Assembly: GCF_024448505.1 (NCBI RefSeq)
Contig: NZ_JAMOHV010000003.1
Coordinates: forward strand, 186,001-250,000
Source of the DNA: Stutzerimonas degradans
GTDB lineage: Bacteria > Pseudomonadota > Gammaproteobacteria > Pseudomonadales > Pseudomonadaceae
Direction of reading: 5' to 3'
DNA length: 64,000 bases
A program made the translations under genes and the position numbers. Under the pieces are notes generated by a model, which worked only from the letters and a program-made list of their open reading frames with translations, was not told the DNA's origin and did no database searches. Positions 36,480 to 47,270 of this stretch are shown here, in pieces (position 1 is the first letter of the stretch; the number at the start of each line of letters is the position of its first letter).

Positions 36480-36821
36480 ATGACCCGCTCCCGACACGCA
36501 GTATCACGTTTGGGGCTGACCCTGGCGTCCCTCCTCCTGATTCCTGCGGCCCTGGCCGCGGCGCCCGCCGCCGAACGCCAGGCGCAACTCGAGCATCTGC
36601 TCCTGCAGGACTGTGGCTCCTGCCACGGCCTGCGCATGACCGGCGGCCTCGGCCCGGCGCTGACCCGCGACGCGCTTGCCGGCAAACCCCGCGACAGCCT
36701 GATCGCCACCGTCACCCACGGTCGTCCCGGTACCGCCATGCCCGGCTGGAAGGCCCTGCTCGACGAGCAGGACATCGCCTGGCTGGTCGATCTGCTTCTG
36801 CAAGGATATCCAAAGCCATGA
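36480..36821 (+). CDS. nirC: NirC, periplasmic c-type cytochrome
   Basis: 113 residues. Signal peptide (to AALAAAP), heme site CGSCHG, and GTAMPGWKALLDEQDIAWLV with the Met ligand. NirC is implicated in heme d1 maturation or electron transfer to NirS. ATG at 36480 with GGAGG. Its stop overlaps nirF (4 bases). Confidence 0.93.
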   Translation: MTRSRHAVSRLGLTLASLLLIPAALAAAPAAERQAQLEHLLLQDCGSCHGLRMTGGLGPALTRDALAGKPRDSLIATVTHGRPGTAMPGWKALLDEQDIAWLVDLLLQGYPKP

Positions 36822-37996
36822 ACCGTCCGTCTTTGCTGCTGGCCGCGGCCTGCCTGCTGCTTGGCGCCTGTGCGCAACAACCGCTGCGTGGCAGCGGCGA
36901 TCTCGGCGTGATCGTCGAGCGTGCCACCGGCAGCCTGCAAATCATCGAGAGCAGCGGCCAGACCCGCCTGGCACGGGTCGAGGGCTTGGGCGATCTGTCC
37001 CACGCCTCGGTGGTGTTTTCCCGCGATCAGCGCTTTGCCTATGTGTTCGGCCGCGACGGCGGGCTGACCAAGGTCGACCTGCTCGAACAGCGTATCGACA
37101 AGCGCGTGGTGCAGGCTGGTAACAGCATCGGCGGCGCGATCAGCCAGGACGGCACGCTGATCGCCGTCGGCAACTACGAGCCGGGTGGCGTCAAGGTATT
37201 CGATGCTCAGACGCTCGAGCTGGTTGCCGACATTCCGGCCACGCCGCTGGCCGATGGCAGCCGCAATTCGCGGGTAGTTGGCGTCACCGACGTGCCCGGC
37301 AAGCGTTTCATCTACAGCCTGTTCGATACCAACGAAACCTGGCTGCTGGATTTCAGCCAGGGCAACACCCCGAAGATCACGCGTTTCGACAACATCGGCA
37401 AACAACCCTACGACGCCTTGCTGACGCCCGAAGGCCGCTATTACATCGCCGGCCTGTTCGGCGAAGACGGCATGGGCAAGATCGATCTGTGGCACCCGGA
37501 GAAGGGCGTCGAGCGCATTCTCGATGGCTACGGTCGTGGGCAGGAAAAACTGCCGGTCTACAAGATGCCGCATCTGGAAGGCTGGACGGTCGCCGGTAAC
37601 CAGACCTTCGTCCCGGCGATCGGCCAGCACCGCGTGCTGGTGATGGATTCGCAGAACTGGAAGCAGACCGACGCCATCGATGTCGCCGGTCAGCCGGTGT
37701 TCGTCATGGCACGGCCCGATGCGCGGCAGATCTGGGTCAACTTCGCCCACCCGGACAACCACCGGATTCAGGTCATCGACAGCGAAACGCACAAGATCAT
37801 CGCCGACCTCGAGCCGGGACCCGCGGTGCTGCACATGGAATTCACCGCACGCGGCGACCAGCTCTGGCTGTCGGTGCGCGACGGCAACGAAGTCCAGGTA
37901 TGGGACCCGTACCGCCTGCAATTGCTCAAGCGCCTGCCGGCCGAAAGCCCGAGCGGTATCTTCTTCAGCAGTCGCGCACACGAGACGGGGCTGTGA
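36818..37996 (+). CDS. nirF: NirF, heme d1 biosynthesis lipoprotein
   Basis: 392 residues. Lipoprotein signal with lipobox LGAC (Cys18), then an eight-bladed propeller akin to the d1 domain of NirS, with the conserved His in LGDLSHASVVFSRDQRF. NirF is periplasmic and binds a late d1 precursor. It overlaps nirC by 4 bases and touches nirD (its stop TGA overlaps the GTG two codons before the nirD ATG). Confidence 0.94.
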   Translation: MNRPSLLLAAACLLLGACAQQPLRGSGDLGVIVERATGSLQIIESSGQTRLARVEGLGDLSHASVVFSRDQRFAYVFGRDGGLTKVDLLEQRIDKRVVQAGNSIGGAISQDGTLIAVGNYEPGGVKVFDAQTLELVADIPATPLADGSRNSRVVGVTDVPGKRFIYSLFDTNETWLLDFSQGNTPKITRFDNIGKQPYDALLTPEGRYYIAGLFGEDGMGKIDLWHPEKGVERILDGYGRGQEKLPVYKMPHLEGWTVAGNQTFVPAIGQHRVLVMDSQNWKQTDAIDVAGQPVFVMARPDARQIWVNFAHPDNHRIQVIDSETHKIIADLEPGPAVLHMEFTARGDQLWLSVRDGNEVQVWDPYRLQLLKRLPAESPSGIFFSSRAHETGL

Positions 37997-37998
37997 CC

Positions 37999-38457
37999 AT
38001 GATGATCGACGATCTCAGCCGCCGCCTGATCGACCGCTATCAGCACGGCATGCCCCTGTGCGCCGAACCCTATCGCGCCATGGCCGACGAGCTGGGCTGC
38101 GACGAGAGCGAGGTGCTGGCGCGCCTGGAACAGCTGCAGGAGTTCGGTGGCCTGTCGCGGATCGGTCCGGTGTTCGAGCACAGCCGTGCCGGCGCCAGCA
38201 CCCTGGTCGCGCTCGCCGTGCCGCAAGCGCGGCTGGAACAGGTTGCCGCGCGCATCAGCGCCTTTCCCGAGGTCAACCACAACTATCTGCGCGAGCATCA
38301 CTACAACCTGTGGTTCGTGCTGACCGGCCCGGACCGCCCGCATCTCGATCGCCTGCTGGCCGAGATTGAGGCCGATACCGGCCTGGTGCCGCTTGACCTG
38401 CCGATGCTGCATGCCTACCGCATCGATCTCGGCTTCCCGTTGGGAGAACCGTCATGA
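37999..38457 (+). CDS. nirD: NirD, siroheme decarboxylase subunit
   Basis: 152 residues, Lrp/AsnC-like: an N-terminal HTH-like region ([19 protein letters not shown]) and an alpha/beta sandwich with [20 protein letters not shown]. NirD, L, G and H together decarboxylate siroheme to 12,18-didecarboxysiroheme. It resembles nirG more than nirL. The start may be the ATG at 37999 or the GTG at 37993, which forms GTGA with the nirF stop. The stop overlaps nirL. Confidence 0.9.
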   Translation: MMIDDLSRRLIDRYQHGMPLCAEPYRAMADELGCDESEVLARLEQLQEFGGLSRIGPVFEHSRAGASTLVALAVPQARLEQVAARISAFPEVNHNYLREHHYNLWFVLTGPDRPHLDRLLAEIEADTGLVPLDLPMLHAYRIDLGFPLGEPS

Positions 38458-38969
38458 GCATTGCGCTGAACGATCTGCAGGCGATGCACCTGCGCCGCCT
38501 GCTGGAGGCCGGCCTGCCGCTGGCGGCACGGCCCTATCGACAGCTCGCCGAGCAGATCGGCAGCAGCGAGGAGCAGGTGCTTGACCAGGTCCGGCGCTGG
38601 CAGGAGGACGGCTTGTTCCGCCGTGTCGGGCTGGTGCTCAAGCATCGCGCGCTGGGTTTTCGGGCTAACGCCATGCTGGTGCTGGATATCCCCGATGCCG
38701 AAGTCGATGAGATCGGTCGCCGGCTCGGCCTGGCTGCCGGCGTCAATCTTTGCTACCAGCGCCCGCGGCGGCTGCCGCAGTGGCCGTACAACCTGTTCTG
38801 CATGGTTCACGGACGGGAGCGCGAGCAGGTCTGCCAGCTGATCGAGACGCTGCTCGCCGAGCATGGCCTCAGCGAGGTGCCGCACCAGTTGCTGTTCAGC
38901 ACCCGCGCCTATAAACAGTGCGGCGGCCGTTACGCCCCGCCGCTGGTCAGAGAGGCTGCGCATGGATGA
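38454..38969 (+). CDS. nirL: NirL, siroheme decarboxylase subunit
   Basis: 171 residues, same Lrp-like fold as nirD. Key stretch [21 protein letters not shown] places it with nirH. Its C-terminal tail reads [18 protein letters not shown] at 38454 overlaps the nirD stop by 4 bases; the stop overlaps nirG. Confidence 0.9.
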   Translation: MSIALNDLQAMHLRRLLEAGLPLAARPYRQLAEQIGSSEEQVLDQVRRWQEDGLFRRVGLVLKHRALGFRANAMLVLDIPDAEVDEIGRRLGLAAGVNLCYQRPRRLPQWPYNLFCMVHGREREQVCQLIETLLAEHGLSEVPHQLLFSTRAYKQCGGRYAPPLVREAAHG

Positions 38970-39405
38970 TTTCGACCGCCAGCTGATCAACCGCCTGCAG
39001 CATGGTCTGCCACTGGTACGGCAGCCGTGGCAAGCGCTGGCCGAGGAGCTTGGCAGCAGTTCCGAGGCGCTGCGCGCACGCGTGCAGGCGCTGCTCGACG
39101 ACGGCACGCTGACCCGCTTCGGTCCGATGTTCGATATCGAGCGCCTGGGCGGCGCCTTCACCCTGGCGGCTTTGTCCGTCCCTGAGGAGCGCTTCGACGA
39201 GGTGGCGGCAATCCTCGACGCCATGCCGGAGGTTGCGCACAACTACCGGCGCGAGCACGCCTGGAACATGTGGTTCGTGCTCGGCTGCGCGACCCCTGAG
39301 GGGATCGCCGAAACCATCGCGCGGATCGAGGCGCAGACCGGCTTGCCGGTGCTCAACCTGCCGAAGGAGGAGACCTATCATGTCGGATTGCACTTCCCCG
39401 TCTGA
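38962..39405 (+). CDS. nirG: NirG, siroheme decarboxylase subunit
   Basis: 147 residues. It pairs with nirD by sequence ([37 protein letters not shown]). The in-frame upstream extension lies inside nirL, so the ATG at 38962 is chosen; it overlaps nirL by 8 bases. Its end overlaps the nirH start by 26 bases. Confidence 0.9.
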   Translation: MDDFDRQLINRLQHGLPLVRQPWQALAEELGSSSEALRARVQALLDDGTLTRFGPMFDIERLGGAFTLAALSVPEERFDEVAAILDAMPEVAHNYRREHAWNMWFVLGCATPEGIAETIARIEAQTGLPVLNLPKEETYHVGLHFPV

Positions 39406-39886
39406 CGCCCAATTGCAGCGACGTCTGGTCGAACTCACCGAGGCCGGGTTGCCGCTGGTCGACGATCCCTGGGCCTGGCTGGCCGACGAGCTGGGGCTGG
39501 AGGTGGATGCGACGCTCGCCTTGCTGCAGCGCCTGCAGGCGGCAGGAGCGATCCGTCGCATCGCCGCCGTACCCAACCACTACCGGCTGGGTTACCGGCA
39601 CAACGGCATGACCGTCTGGGATGTCGACGATGCCGAGATGGCCCGCCTCGGCCCGCTGATCGGCGCCCAGGCATTCGTCAGTCACTGCTACCGGCGGCCA
39701 CGCCGCGACGGTTGGCGCTACAACCTCTTCGCGATGGTGCATGGGCGCGACGCGCGGGACATCGACGCCTATCGCAACCAGATCCGTGCGCTGCTCGGCG
39801 AAGCCTGCCGAGCGGACGAGATGCTGGTGTCCAGCCGCATCCTGAAGAAGACCGGCCTGCGCGTGGCCGCCCAGCGCGGCGCCTGA
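39380..39886 (+). CDS. nirH: NirH, siroheme decarboxylase subunit
   Basis: 168 residues, paired with nirL (HCYRRPRRDGWRYNLFAMVHG; tail SSRILKKTGLR). ATG at 39380 with GGAGGAG upstream, 26 bases inside nirG. It is the last gene of nirS-M-C-F-D-L-G-H; about 200 bases follow to norC with a DNR box. Confidence 0.9.
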   Translation: MSDCTSPSDAQLQRRLVELTEAGLPLVDDPWAWLADELGLEVDATLALLQRLQAAGAIRRIAAVPNHYRLGYRHNGMTVWDVDDAEMARLGPLIGAQAFVSHCYRRPRRDGWRYNLFAMVHGRDARDIDAYRNQIRALLGEACRADEMLVSSRILKKTGLRVAAQRGA

Positions 39887-40014
39887 GCGTCGGGCTTAAG
39901 CCAGGCCGGCGCACCCACTGCCGGCTGCTCTGGCATCGGAGCTGGCGCATTTTTGCGCAGGCGCCGGCTGATTTTCCCTTCGTGTAATGCCCGACTGTTG
40001 TGTTCAGGTTTTTC

Positions 40015-40028
40015 TTGATTGCCATCAA
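40015..40028 (+). promoter_or_regulatory. FNR/DNR box upstream of norC
   Basis: TTGAT-TGCC-ATCAA, perfect palindromic half sites. TTAAAC at 40051-40056 serves as -10, giving a start near 40063 and a box centre at -41.5. The norC ATG is at 40086. Confidence 0.88.
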
Positions 40029-40085
40029 GCACGTTTCGATAGGCGCCTTCTTAAACTGGCCACGCCAAGCCATGAGGAGGCGACC

Positions 40086-40526
40086 ATGTCCGAGACCTTC
40101 ACCAAGGGGATGGCCAGGAATATTTACTTCGGGGGAAGCGTGTTCTTCTTCCTGGTATTCCTAGGCCTGACCTATCACACAGAACAGACCTTTCCCGAGC
40201 GATCCAACGAGTCGGAAATCACCGAGGCGGTGGTGCGCGGCAAGGCGGTCTGGGAAAACAACAACTGCATCGGCTGTCACAGCCTGCTTGGTGAGGGCGC
40301 CTACTTCGCGCCGGAGCTGGGCAACGTGTTCGTCCGTCGCGGTGGCGAAGAGGCCTTCAAGCCTTTCCTGCACGCCTGGATGAAGGCTCAGCCCCTTGGG
40401 GCACCGGGTCGTCGCGCCATGCCGCAGTTCAACCTGACCGAACAGCAAGTAGACGATATGGCGGAGTTCCTCAAGTGGACTTCGAAAATCGACACCAACA
40501 ACTGGCCGCCAAACAAGGAAGGTTGA
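40086..40526 (+). CDS. norC: Nitric oxide reductase subunit C
   Basis: 146 residues, the standard NorC length. One N-terminal transmembrane anchor (about 11-30), heme site CIGCHS (Cys61, Cys64, His65) and the Met ligand in APGRRAMPQFNLTEQQVDD. It passes electrons to NorB. The ATG at 40086 follows GAGGAGG; an in-frame extension upstream crosses the DNR box and is rejected. Confidence 0.97.
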   Translation: MSETFTKGMARNIYFGGSVFFFLVFLGLTYHTEQTFPERSNESEITEAVVRGKAVWENNNCIGCHSLLGEGAYFAPELGNVFVRRGGEEAFKPFLHAWMKAQPLGAPGRRAMPQFNLTEQQVDDMAEFLKWTSKIDTNNWPPNKEG

Positions 40527-40558
40527 GTTGATGAACGTCTTTGTTTCCGAATCCTTAG

Positions 40559-41995
<1,437 letters not shown>

Positions 41996-42016
41996 GACGA
42001 AGCGTAGCGATGACCG

Positions 42017-42043
42017 ACGGCCCGGCTGGTACTAGCGGGCCGT
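42017..42043 (+). terminator. Hairpin between norB and norD
   Basis: ACGGCCCG / CGGGCCGT, 8-bp stem, 11-base loop, followed by TTCGCTTTTTA. It begins 22 bases after norB and looks like an intrinsic terminator, so norD may be expressed at a lower level by read-through. Confidence 0.65.
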
Positions 42044-42078
42044 TTCGCTTTTTAAATGCCTGTACGGAGTAACCCGCC

Positions 42079-43920
42079 ATGGCCTTTACCATCGAAGTGG
42101 AAGAGTGGGTCGGCAGCGTCTGGCACCGCTTCATCACCCGCCGCGCCAGCCCGGATTTCCCCGAGGCATGCGTCGAGCTGGAAAGCATGCAGCGCTCGTT
42201 GGCCCTGCTGTTTCGCGCGATGGGTGGGGCCAGCGGTGTCGGTGTCGAAGCCGCCGCCGCGCGGGATATGCTGCTGCGGCGCAACCTGCTGCAACAGGTC
42301 GCCGGCACCTGCAAACAATTGCCGGTGGCCTGGTGCGATCGCAACAACCTTCGGCTTCCGCAAAGCCTCTCGGTGTACCCCGAGGCCGCGCTGAACCAGG
42401 ATCTCTACCGCTGGCTGGCGCTGCTCGCAGCGCAGGCCGGTGAGATGCGCCACTGGGCGCGTGACAATCAGCGCTGGACGCAGCAGCTGCTGGAACAGTT
42501 TCCCGCCATGCGTCCACGCTATCAGCGACTGGTCGAGGCTCATCTGGCATTGCGTCCCGATCCTGACCAGCTGCCCAAGGGCGAGGCTGCGCTGGAGCGA
42601 GCGTTGTGCCAGGCGCTGCACGAGCCCGGCAGCGTCAGCCAGTTCCCGCGCAGCGAGCGCGCGCCCTGGCCGCTCCCGCTGTGGCTGTACCCGGCGGAAA
42701 ATCTCGGCGAGCCGCAGGCTGCCGACCGTGGTGAAGACGGCGAGGGCAATCTGGAAACCCCGCCGGGTGGCGAATCGCGCCAGCGCAAGCGCGCCAAGCG
42801 CGTCGAGGAAAGCACCAGCAAGGGCGGGCTGCTGCTGTTCCGCCTGGAAAACCTGTTCAGCTGGTCCGAACACGTCGAACTGGATCGCTGCGGCGACGAT
42901 ACCGAGGATCTGGATGCCGCGCGCGTCGCCGAGGACCTCGACGAGCTGGCGCTGTCGCGCCAGCGCATGCGCCAGGGCGGCGGGCTCAAGCTCGATCTGG
43001 ACTTGCCGGCAGCCGATTTCGATGACCTGCCGCTGGGCGAGGGCATCAAGCTGCCCGAGTGGGATTATCGCAAGCAAACCCTGCAGAAGGACTTCGTCAA
43101 CCTGCAGATGATGCTGCCGCGCGGCTCGGAGGCCAAACCGCTGCCGCTGCATCTTGCGCCGCTGGCACGCCGTCTGCGCCGGCAGTTCGAGCACCTGCGC
43201 AATGACCGGCAGTGGCTGCGCCAGCAACCGCAGGGCTCGGAGCTGGATCTGCAGGCCTGGCTGGATTTCCACGTCGAGCGGCAGAACGGCCAGTGCGCCG
43301 AGCGCGGACTGTTCATGGAGCAACGGCAGAATCGTCGCGACCTGGCCTGTCTGCTGCTGGCCGACCTGTCGATGTCCACCGATGCGCACCTGGACAACGA
43401 GCACCGGGTGATCGACGTGATCACCGACAGTCTGCTGCTGTTCGGCGAGGCGCTGTCGGCGGTCGGTGACCAGTTTGCGCTCTACGGTTTTTCCTCGCTG
43501 CGCCGTCAGCAGGTGCGCATGCAGGAGCTGAAGAGCTTCCGTCAGCCCTATGGCGACGAGACCCGCGGACGCATCCAGGCGCTCAAGCCCGGTTACTACA
43601 CTCGCATGGGCGCGGCGATTCGCCAGGCCACCGAGCTGCTCGGCAACTGCAAGCAGCGGCGCAAGCTGTTGCTGCTGGTGACCGACGGCAAGCCCAACGA
43701 TCTGGATCTCTATGAGGGTCGCTATGGCGTCGAGGACACCCGCCAGGCGGTGATGGAAGCGCGCAAGCAGGGCCTGCTGCCGTTCTGCATCACCATCGAC
43801 CGCGAGGCCGGTGACTATCTGCCCTACATGTTCGGCGCCAACGGCTACACGCTGATCAAGGAGCCGCAGCAGCTGCCGTTCCGCCTGCCGCAGCTGTACA
43901 AGCAGCTGACCCAGCCGTAG
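42079..43920 (+). CDS. norD: NorD, vWA-domain activator of nitric oxide reductase
   Basis: 613 residues, no signal or membrane segments. The C-terminal third is a von Willebrand A domain with the MIDAS motif DLSMST (about residue 430), LLLVTDGKPND and DREAGDYLPYMFG. NorD is the partner of the AAA+ protein NirQ in maturing NorCB. A strong bidirectional terminator follows. Confidence 0.93.
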   Translation: MAFTIEVEEWVGSVWHRFITRRASPDFPEACVELESMQRSLALLFRAMGGASGVGVEAAAARDMLLRRNLLQQVAGTCKQLPVAWCDRNNLRLPQSLSVYPEAALNQDLYRWLALLAAQAGEMRHWARDNQRWTQQLLEQFPAMRPRYQRLVEAHLALRPDPDQLPKGEAALERALCQALHEPGSVSQFPRSERAPWPLPLWLYPAENLGEPQAADRGEDGEGNLETPPGGESRQRKRAKRVEESTSKGGLLLFRLENLFSWSEHVELDRCGDDTEDLDAARVAEDLDELALSRQRMRQGGGLKLDLDLPAADFDDLPLGEGIKLPEWDYRKQTLQKDFVNLQMMLPRGSEAKPLPLHLAPLARRLRRQFEHLRNDRQWLRQQPQGSELDLQAWLDFHVERQNGQCAERGLFMEQRQNRRDLACLLLADLSMSTDAHLDNEHRVIDVITDSLLLFGEALSAVGDQFALYGFSSLRRQQVRMQELKSFRQPYGDETRGRIQALKPGYYTRMGAAIRQATELLGNCKQRRKLLLLVTDGKPNDLDLYEGRYGVEDTRQAVMEARKQGLLPFCITIDREAGDYLPYMFGANGYTLIKEPQQLPFRLPQLYKQLTQP

Positions 43921-43974
43921 CGCAACGCGGAACGGGCGGTTGCGGCCGCGCCACGTGATTCGTTCGATGTGGAA

Positions 43975-44009
43975 AACGACAGAGCCGGGCAAAGCCCGGC
44001 TCTGTCGTT
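43975..44009. terminator. Bidirectional terminator between norD and the TonB receptor
   Basis: A perfect 16-bp stem (AACGACAGAGCCGGGC and complement) with an AAA loop, placed between two convergent genes, with A/T residues at both ends of the stem. It closes the denitrification island. Confidence 0.85.
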
Positions 44010-44022
44010 ATGATGGTCGGCG

Positions 44023-46230
44023 TCAGAACGCCAGGTTGGCGGACAGCCAGAGCCGCCGCCCCTCGGGGATGTAGCCGGAGGTCGAGCGGGTGCTGTGGCT
44101 GTACTCGCTGACGTAGTCCAGGCCGTTGCTGCCGATGTAGGCGTCGCTGCGCAGGAAGTCCTTGTCGAGCAGGTTGTAGATGGCAGCCTGCAGGGTCAGG
44201 TTCTGGCTGGCGCGATAGCTGGCGCCGAGGTGGAACAGGCTGTACGCGCCCAGTTCGTTGCCGACCTGATCGTGGACGGCCGCATCGTCACCGGTGAGCG
44301 TCGAGCGGGCATCGAGGAAGCGCAGGGTTTCGCTGCGGTATTCGTACGCCAGCCAGGTCTTCAGGCGGTCGGTGGCCTGCCAGTTCAGACGCGCGTTGAG
44401 CATGTGGTCGGGCGTGTTGGTCAGCGGCCGGCCTTTGTTGTCGCCACTCTTCTGCTCGCTCTCGGTGTAGGTGTAGTTGGCATTGATCCACCAGGCGTCG
44501 GCCAGCGGAATGCGGGTCGCCAGTTCGATGCCCTGGGTCTTCGCCTCGCCGACGTTGACCTGCTGGCTGTAGACGCTCTGGCCAGTGCCGACCAGCCACT
44601 GGCAGCCGCCGGCGCCGGGCGTGGTGGCACAGTCGACGTCCGGGCCGGACATGATCTTGTCCTTGAAATCGGTATAGAACAGCGTGCCGTTGGCGTTGAA
44701 GCCGGCGAGGTTGTCGTAGTACAGGCCGAATTCGTAGCTGGTGGATTGCTCCGGGTCGAGGTCGGGGTTGCCCAGGGTCAGGGTGCGACCCTGGCGTGTC
44801 ACGCCGTTGATGCCGTCATGCAGGTCGTTGATCGCCGGTGCGCGGTAGCCCTTGCTCACGCCGCCCTTCATCGTCCAGTTGTCGTTGGTGTTCCACACCA
44901 GATAGGTGCGCGGAGTGATCTGCCCGCCGAACTCCTCGTGGTCGTCGTAGCGCGCGCCGACGGTGAGAGCGAGGTCGTCGCGGATGCGCCACTCGTTCTC
45001 GGCGAACAGCGCCCAGGTGGTCTGCTCGAAGGTGTCCAGCGCGATGCCGTCGTCCAACTCGGCCTCCCACCACTGGCCACCGAGCGTCAGCAGGTTGGCC
45101 TCGCCGAGCGGCATCACCAGCTTGCTGTCGAACACCAGGTTGGTGGCCTTCAGTTCGCGATCAGACCCGGCGATCACCCCGGGCAGTACGGCATTGGTGG
45201 GGTTGCCGAGCGTGCCGGGATTGGTACGGCCGATGGTTTCCGTGGTGTTGCGCATCAGACTCGAATCCAGCGTGCCGAAGGCGAAACGCCCGGTGTGCGC
45301 CAGCGTCGCCGATTCGCGCTCGAAACGCAGTTCGTCGCGGTAGCCCCAGGCGCTGGTGGACGCCGTGGTGCAGTCGTCCTGATCGAGCCCGTCCAGGCTG
45401 CCGAGCTGGCAGTTGTCGTTGCCGTAGGTCTGGATCGAGCGATCCAGGTCCAGGGAAATGTCGTGATCCTGGTTGGGGGTGAAGGCCAGCCGGCCGCCGG
45501 CGCTCCAGTTCTCGGCTTCCACCGGCGACGGGCCGCGGGTACTCAGTGGCAGGTGTGAATCGGAGAATTCCAGGCTGGCGCTATCGCGGTCGTAGAAACT
45601 GCCGCGCAGCGCCAGGCCCAGCTTGTCGTCGATCAGCGGGCCGCTGCTGTAGAAGTTGATCTTCGAGCTATCGCCGTAGTCGCTGTGCTCCTGCACGGTA
45701 TGCTCGACGCCAACCGACGAGGCCCATTCCTTGCCGACCTTGCGGGTGATGATGTTGACCACCCCGCCGAGCGCATCGGAGCCGTACAGAGTGGACATCG
45801 GACCGCGGATGACCTCGATCCGCTCGATCGCCGAGGGCGGCGGCATGAAGCTGGTGGAGGTTTCACCGAAGCCGTTGGGCGCAACGTCGCCGGGAGCATT
45901 CTGGCGGCGGCCGTCGATGAGGATCAGTGTGTATTCGCTGGGCATGCCGCGGATGCTGATGTTCAGTCCGCCGGTCTTGCCGGTGTTGCCATGCACGTCC
46001 ACGCCTTCAACGTCCTGCAGTGCTTCGGCGATGCTGCTGAAGCGCTTTTCCTGCAGTTCTTCCCGAGTGATCACGCTGATGCTCGCTGGCGCCTCGGTGA
46101 TCTTCTGCTCGAAGCCGGTGGCGCTGACAACCATGCTGTCCAGCGTGACCGGAGAAGACTGGGCCATGACACCAAGGCTGCTGCCGAGCAGGGCGGCGGC
46201 GAGGGCGGTACGGGCAAAGGGAACGGACAT
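44023..46230 (-). CDS. TonB-dependent receptor, catecholate (FepA/CirA/PfeA) type
   Basis: 735 residues. Signal peptide to about residue 23 (GVMAQSS), TonB-box-like DSMVVSATG, plug with SIAEALQDVEGVDV, ISIRGMPSEYTLILIDGRRQ and IEVIRGPMSTLYGSDALGGVVNI, which is characteristic of catecholate and colicin-I type receptors, and a barrel ending LWLSANLAF. The ATG at 46230 has AGGAG; nine upstream in-frame residues are unlikely. A Fur-box candidate lies 35 bases upstream. The ligand may be enterobactin or a related catecholate. Confidence 0.9.
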   Translation of the reverse strand: MSVPFARTALAAALLGSSLGVMAQSSPVTLDSMVVSATGFEQKITEAPASISVITREELQEKRFSSIAEALQDVEGVDVHGNTGKTGGLNISIRGMPSEYTLILIDGRRQNAPGDVAPNGFGETSTSFMPPPSAIERIEVIRGPMSTLYGSDALGGVVNIITRKVGKEWASSVGVEHTVQEHSDYGDSSKINFYSSGPLIDDKLGLALRGSFYDRDSASLEFSDSHLPLSTRGPSPVEAENWSAGGRLAFTPNQDHDISLDLDRSIQTYGNDNCQLGSLDGLDQDDCTTASTSAWGYRDELRFERESATLAHTGRFAFGTLDSSLMRNTTETIGRTNPGTLGNPTNAVLPGVIAGSDRELKATNLVFDSKLVMPLGEANLLTLGGQWWEAELDDGIALDTFEQTTWALFAENEWRIRDDLALTVGARYDDHEEFGGQITPRTYLVWNTNDNWTMKGGVSKGYRAPAINDLHDGINGVTRQGRTLTLGNPDLDPEQSTSYEFGLYYDNLAGFNANGTLFYTDFKDKIMSGPDVDCATTPGAGGCQWLVGTGQSVYSQQVNVGEAKTQGIELATRIPLADAWWINANYTYTESEQKSGDNKGRPLTNTPDHMLNARLNWQATDRLKTWLAYEYRSETLRFLDARSTLTGDDAAVHDQVGNELGAYSLFHLGASYRASQNLTLQAAIYNLLDKDFLRSDAYIGSNGLDYVSEYSHSTRSTSGYIPEGRRLWLSANLAF

Positions 46231-46264
46231 GCGAACTCCTATCGATGCGCAGTGCAATTTTGCG

Positions 46265-46283
46265 GCGCATGATAATTACTCGC
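46265..46283 (-). promoter_or_regulatory. Candidate Fur box upstream of the catecholate receptor
   Basis: A 19-base stretch built on ATGATAAT, about 12 of 19 matches to the Fur consensus, 35 bases upstream of the start on the minus strand, overlapping the likely promoter. Confidence 0.55.
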
Positions 46284-46411
46284 AGTTGATATGTTGCATC
46301 ATTCGCGCCTGAGAAGTGCTCTCTTAAGCGCTCTTGCACGCTACAAGCCGCGTGACACGCGGGCTTGCAGCGTTGTAAGAAATTGTTGCGATGGTTCGCT
46401 GGTATCTGCCG

Positions 46412-47116
46412 TCAGGGCAGCTGCACTTCAATCGTGCCGTCGGCCGTGACGTTGATCTCACGGGTGCCGGCTTCGATCTCCGGTGTGGGCATGGCGTCCC
46501 GGCTGAACTTCATCGACGCGCTGCGCATCTCCGGCTGGTAACCACCGCCACTGCCGAGGTTCAGGTTGACCAGACGATAGCCCGAGCCGCCCAGCGCTTC
46601 GGTAGCCAGCTGGGCGCGGGCGCGAAAGGCCGCCACGGCATCCTTGAGCAGTGCATCCTCGTTCTGCTTGCGGATCGGATCGGACACGCTGAAACGCATG
46701 TCGCCCATCTTCAGGCTCTTCATCAGCTCGCCGGTCAGCTGCGACAGCGCCGCGAAATCGCCGCTCTCCAGGCGTAGCTCGGCTCGCTCGCGCCAGCCGA
46801 CGATCCGCTGGCCCTTGTCGTCATAGACCGGGTAGCTGCTGCGGCTGCCCTGACTGACGATCACGCCCTTGGCCTGGCGGGCCTGCCGCAGCGCCTGATT
46901 CAGCGAGTGGGTAGTCTGCGCGGCAAGCTGGGCTGGATCCTCATGCTGTGCTTCGCTGTAGAGGGTGACGTGCATGCGGTCGTGCGCCACTTCGCTGCTG
47001 ACTTCGGCGCGCAGCGAGACCTGGTTGTAGCGTGGCTCCGTGGCGCCGGCCGGCAGGCTGGCGCAGCCGGCGAGAACGGCCAGCAGAACGGTGGTGCGAG
47101 AGATGGGGTAGTACAT
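46412..47116 (-). CDS. SIMPL (DUF541) domain periplasmic protein
   Basis: 234 residues. Export signal, possibly a lipoprotein (LLAVLAGC, Cys17). The rest is a SIMPL domain (VSLRAEVSSEVAHDRMHVTLYSE-like start, then QGSRSSYPVYDDKG and the terminal INVTADGTIEVQLP). SIMPL/YggE proteins protect against oxidative stress by unknown means. The ATG at 47116 follows AGGAG. It is divergent from roxS with about 150 bases between. Confidence 0.82.
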   Translation of the reverse strand: MYYPISRTTVLLAVLAGCASLPAGATEPRYNQVSLRAEVSSEVAHDRMHVTLYSEAQHEDPAQLAAQTTHSLNQALRQARQAKGVIVSQGSRSSYPVYDDKGQRIVGWRERAELRLESGDFAALSQLTGELMKSLKMGDMRFSVSDPIRKQNEDALLKDAVAAFRARAQLATEALGGSGYRLVNLNLGSGGGYQPEMRSASMKFSRDAMPTPEIEAGTREINVTADGTIEVQLP

Positions 47117-47222
47117 GAAGGCTCCTGGGCTTGAACGCCGGCGATCGCGACGGCAAGTGGAAACTGTAACCGTGACCAACGTTCCGTGCAGCGAATCTCT
47201 GCGTCGCGTTGCCGCATGGAGA

Positions 47223-47249
47223 TTGTCCGACGGGTGGCTTGGTTATACT
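47223..47249 (+). promoter_or_regulatory. Sigma70-like promoter candidate for roxSR
   Basis: TTGTCC, 15 bases, TATACT, ending 21 bases before the roxS ATG. The -10 is good, the -35 fair and the spacer short. Confidence 0.4.
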
Positions 47250-47270
47250 CGGCGCATCTTTGGAGACTCC

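Noticed and set aside
37999-39886. Tandem repeat or assembly duplication in the nirDLGH stretch
   Set aside because: The four genes are related but well diverged and all intact, as expected for true paralogues.
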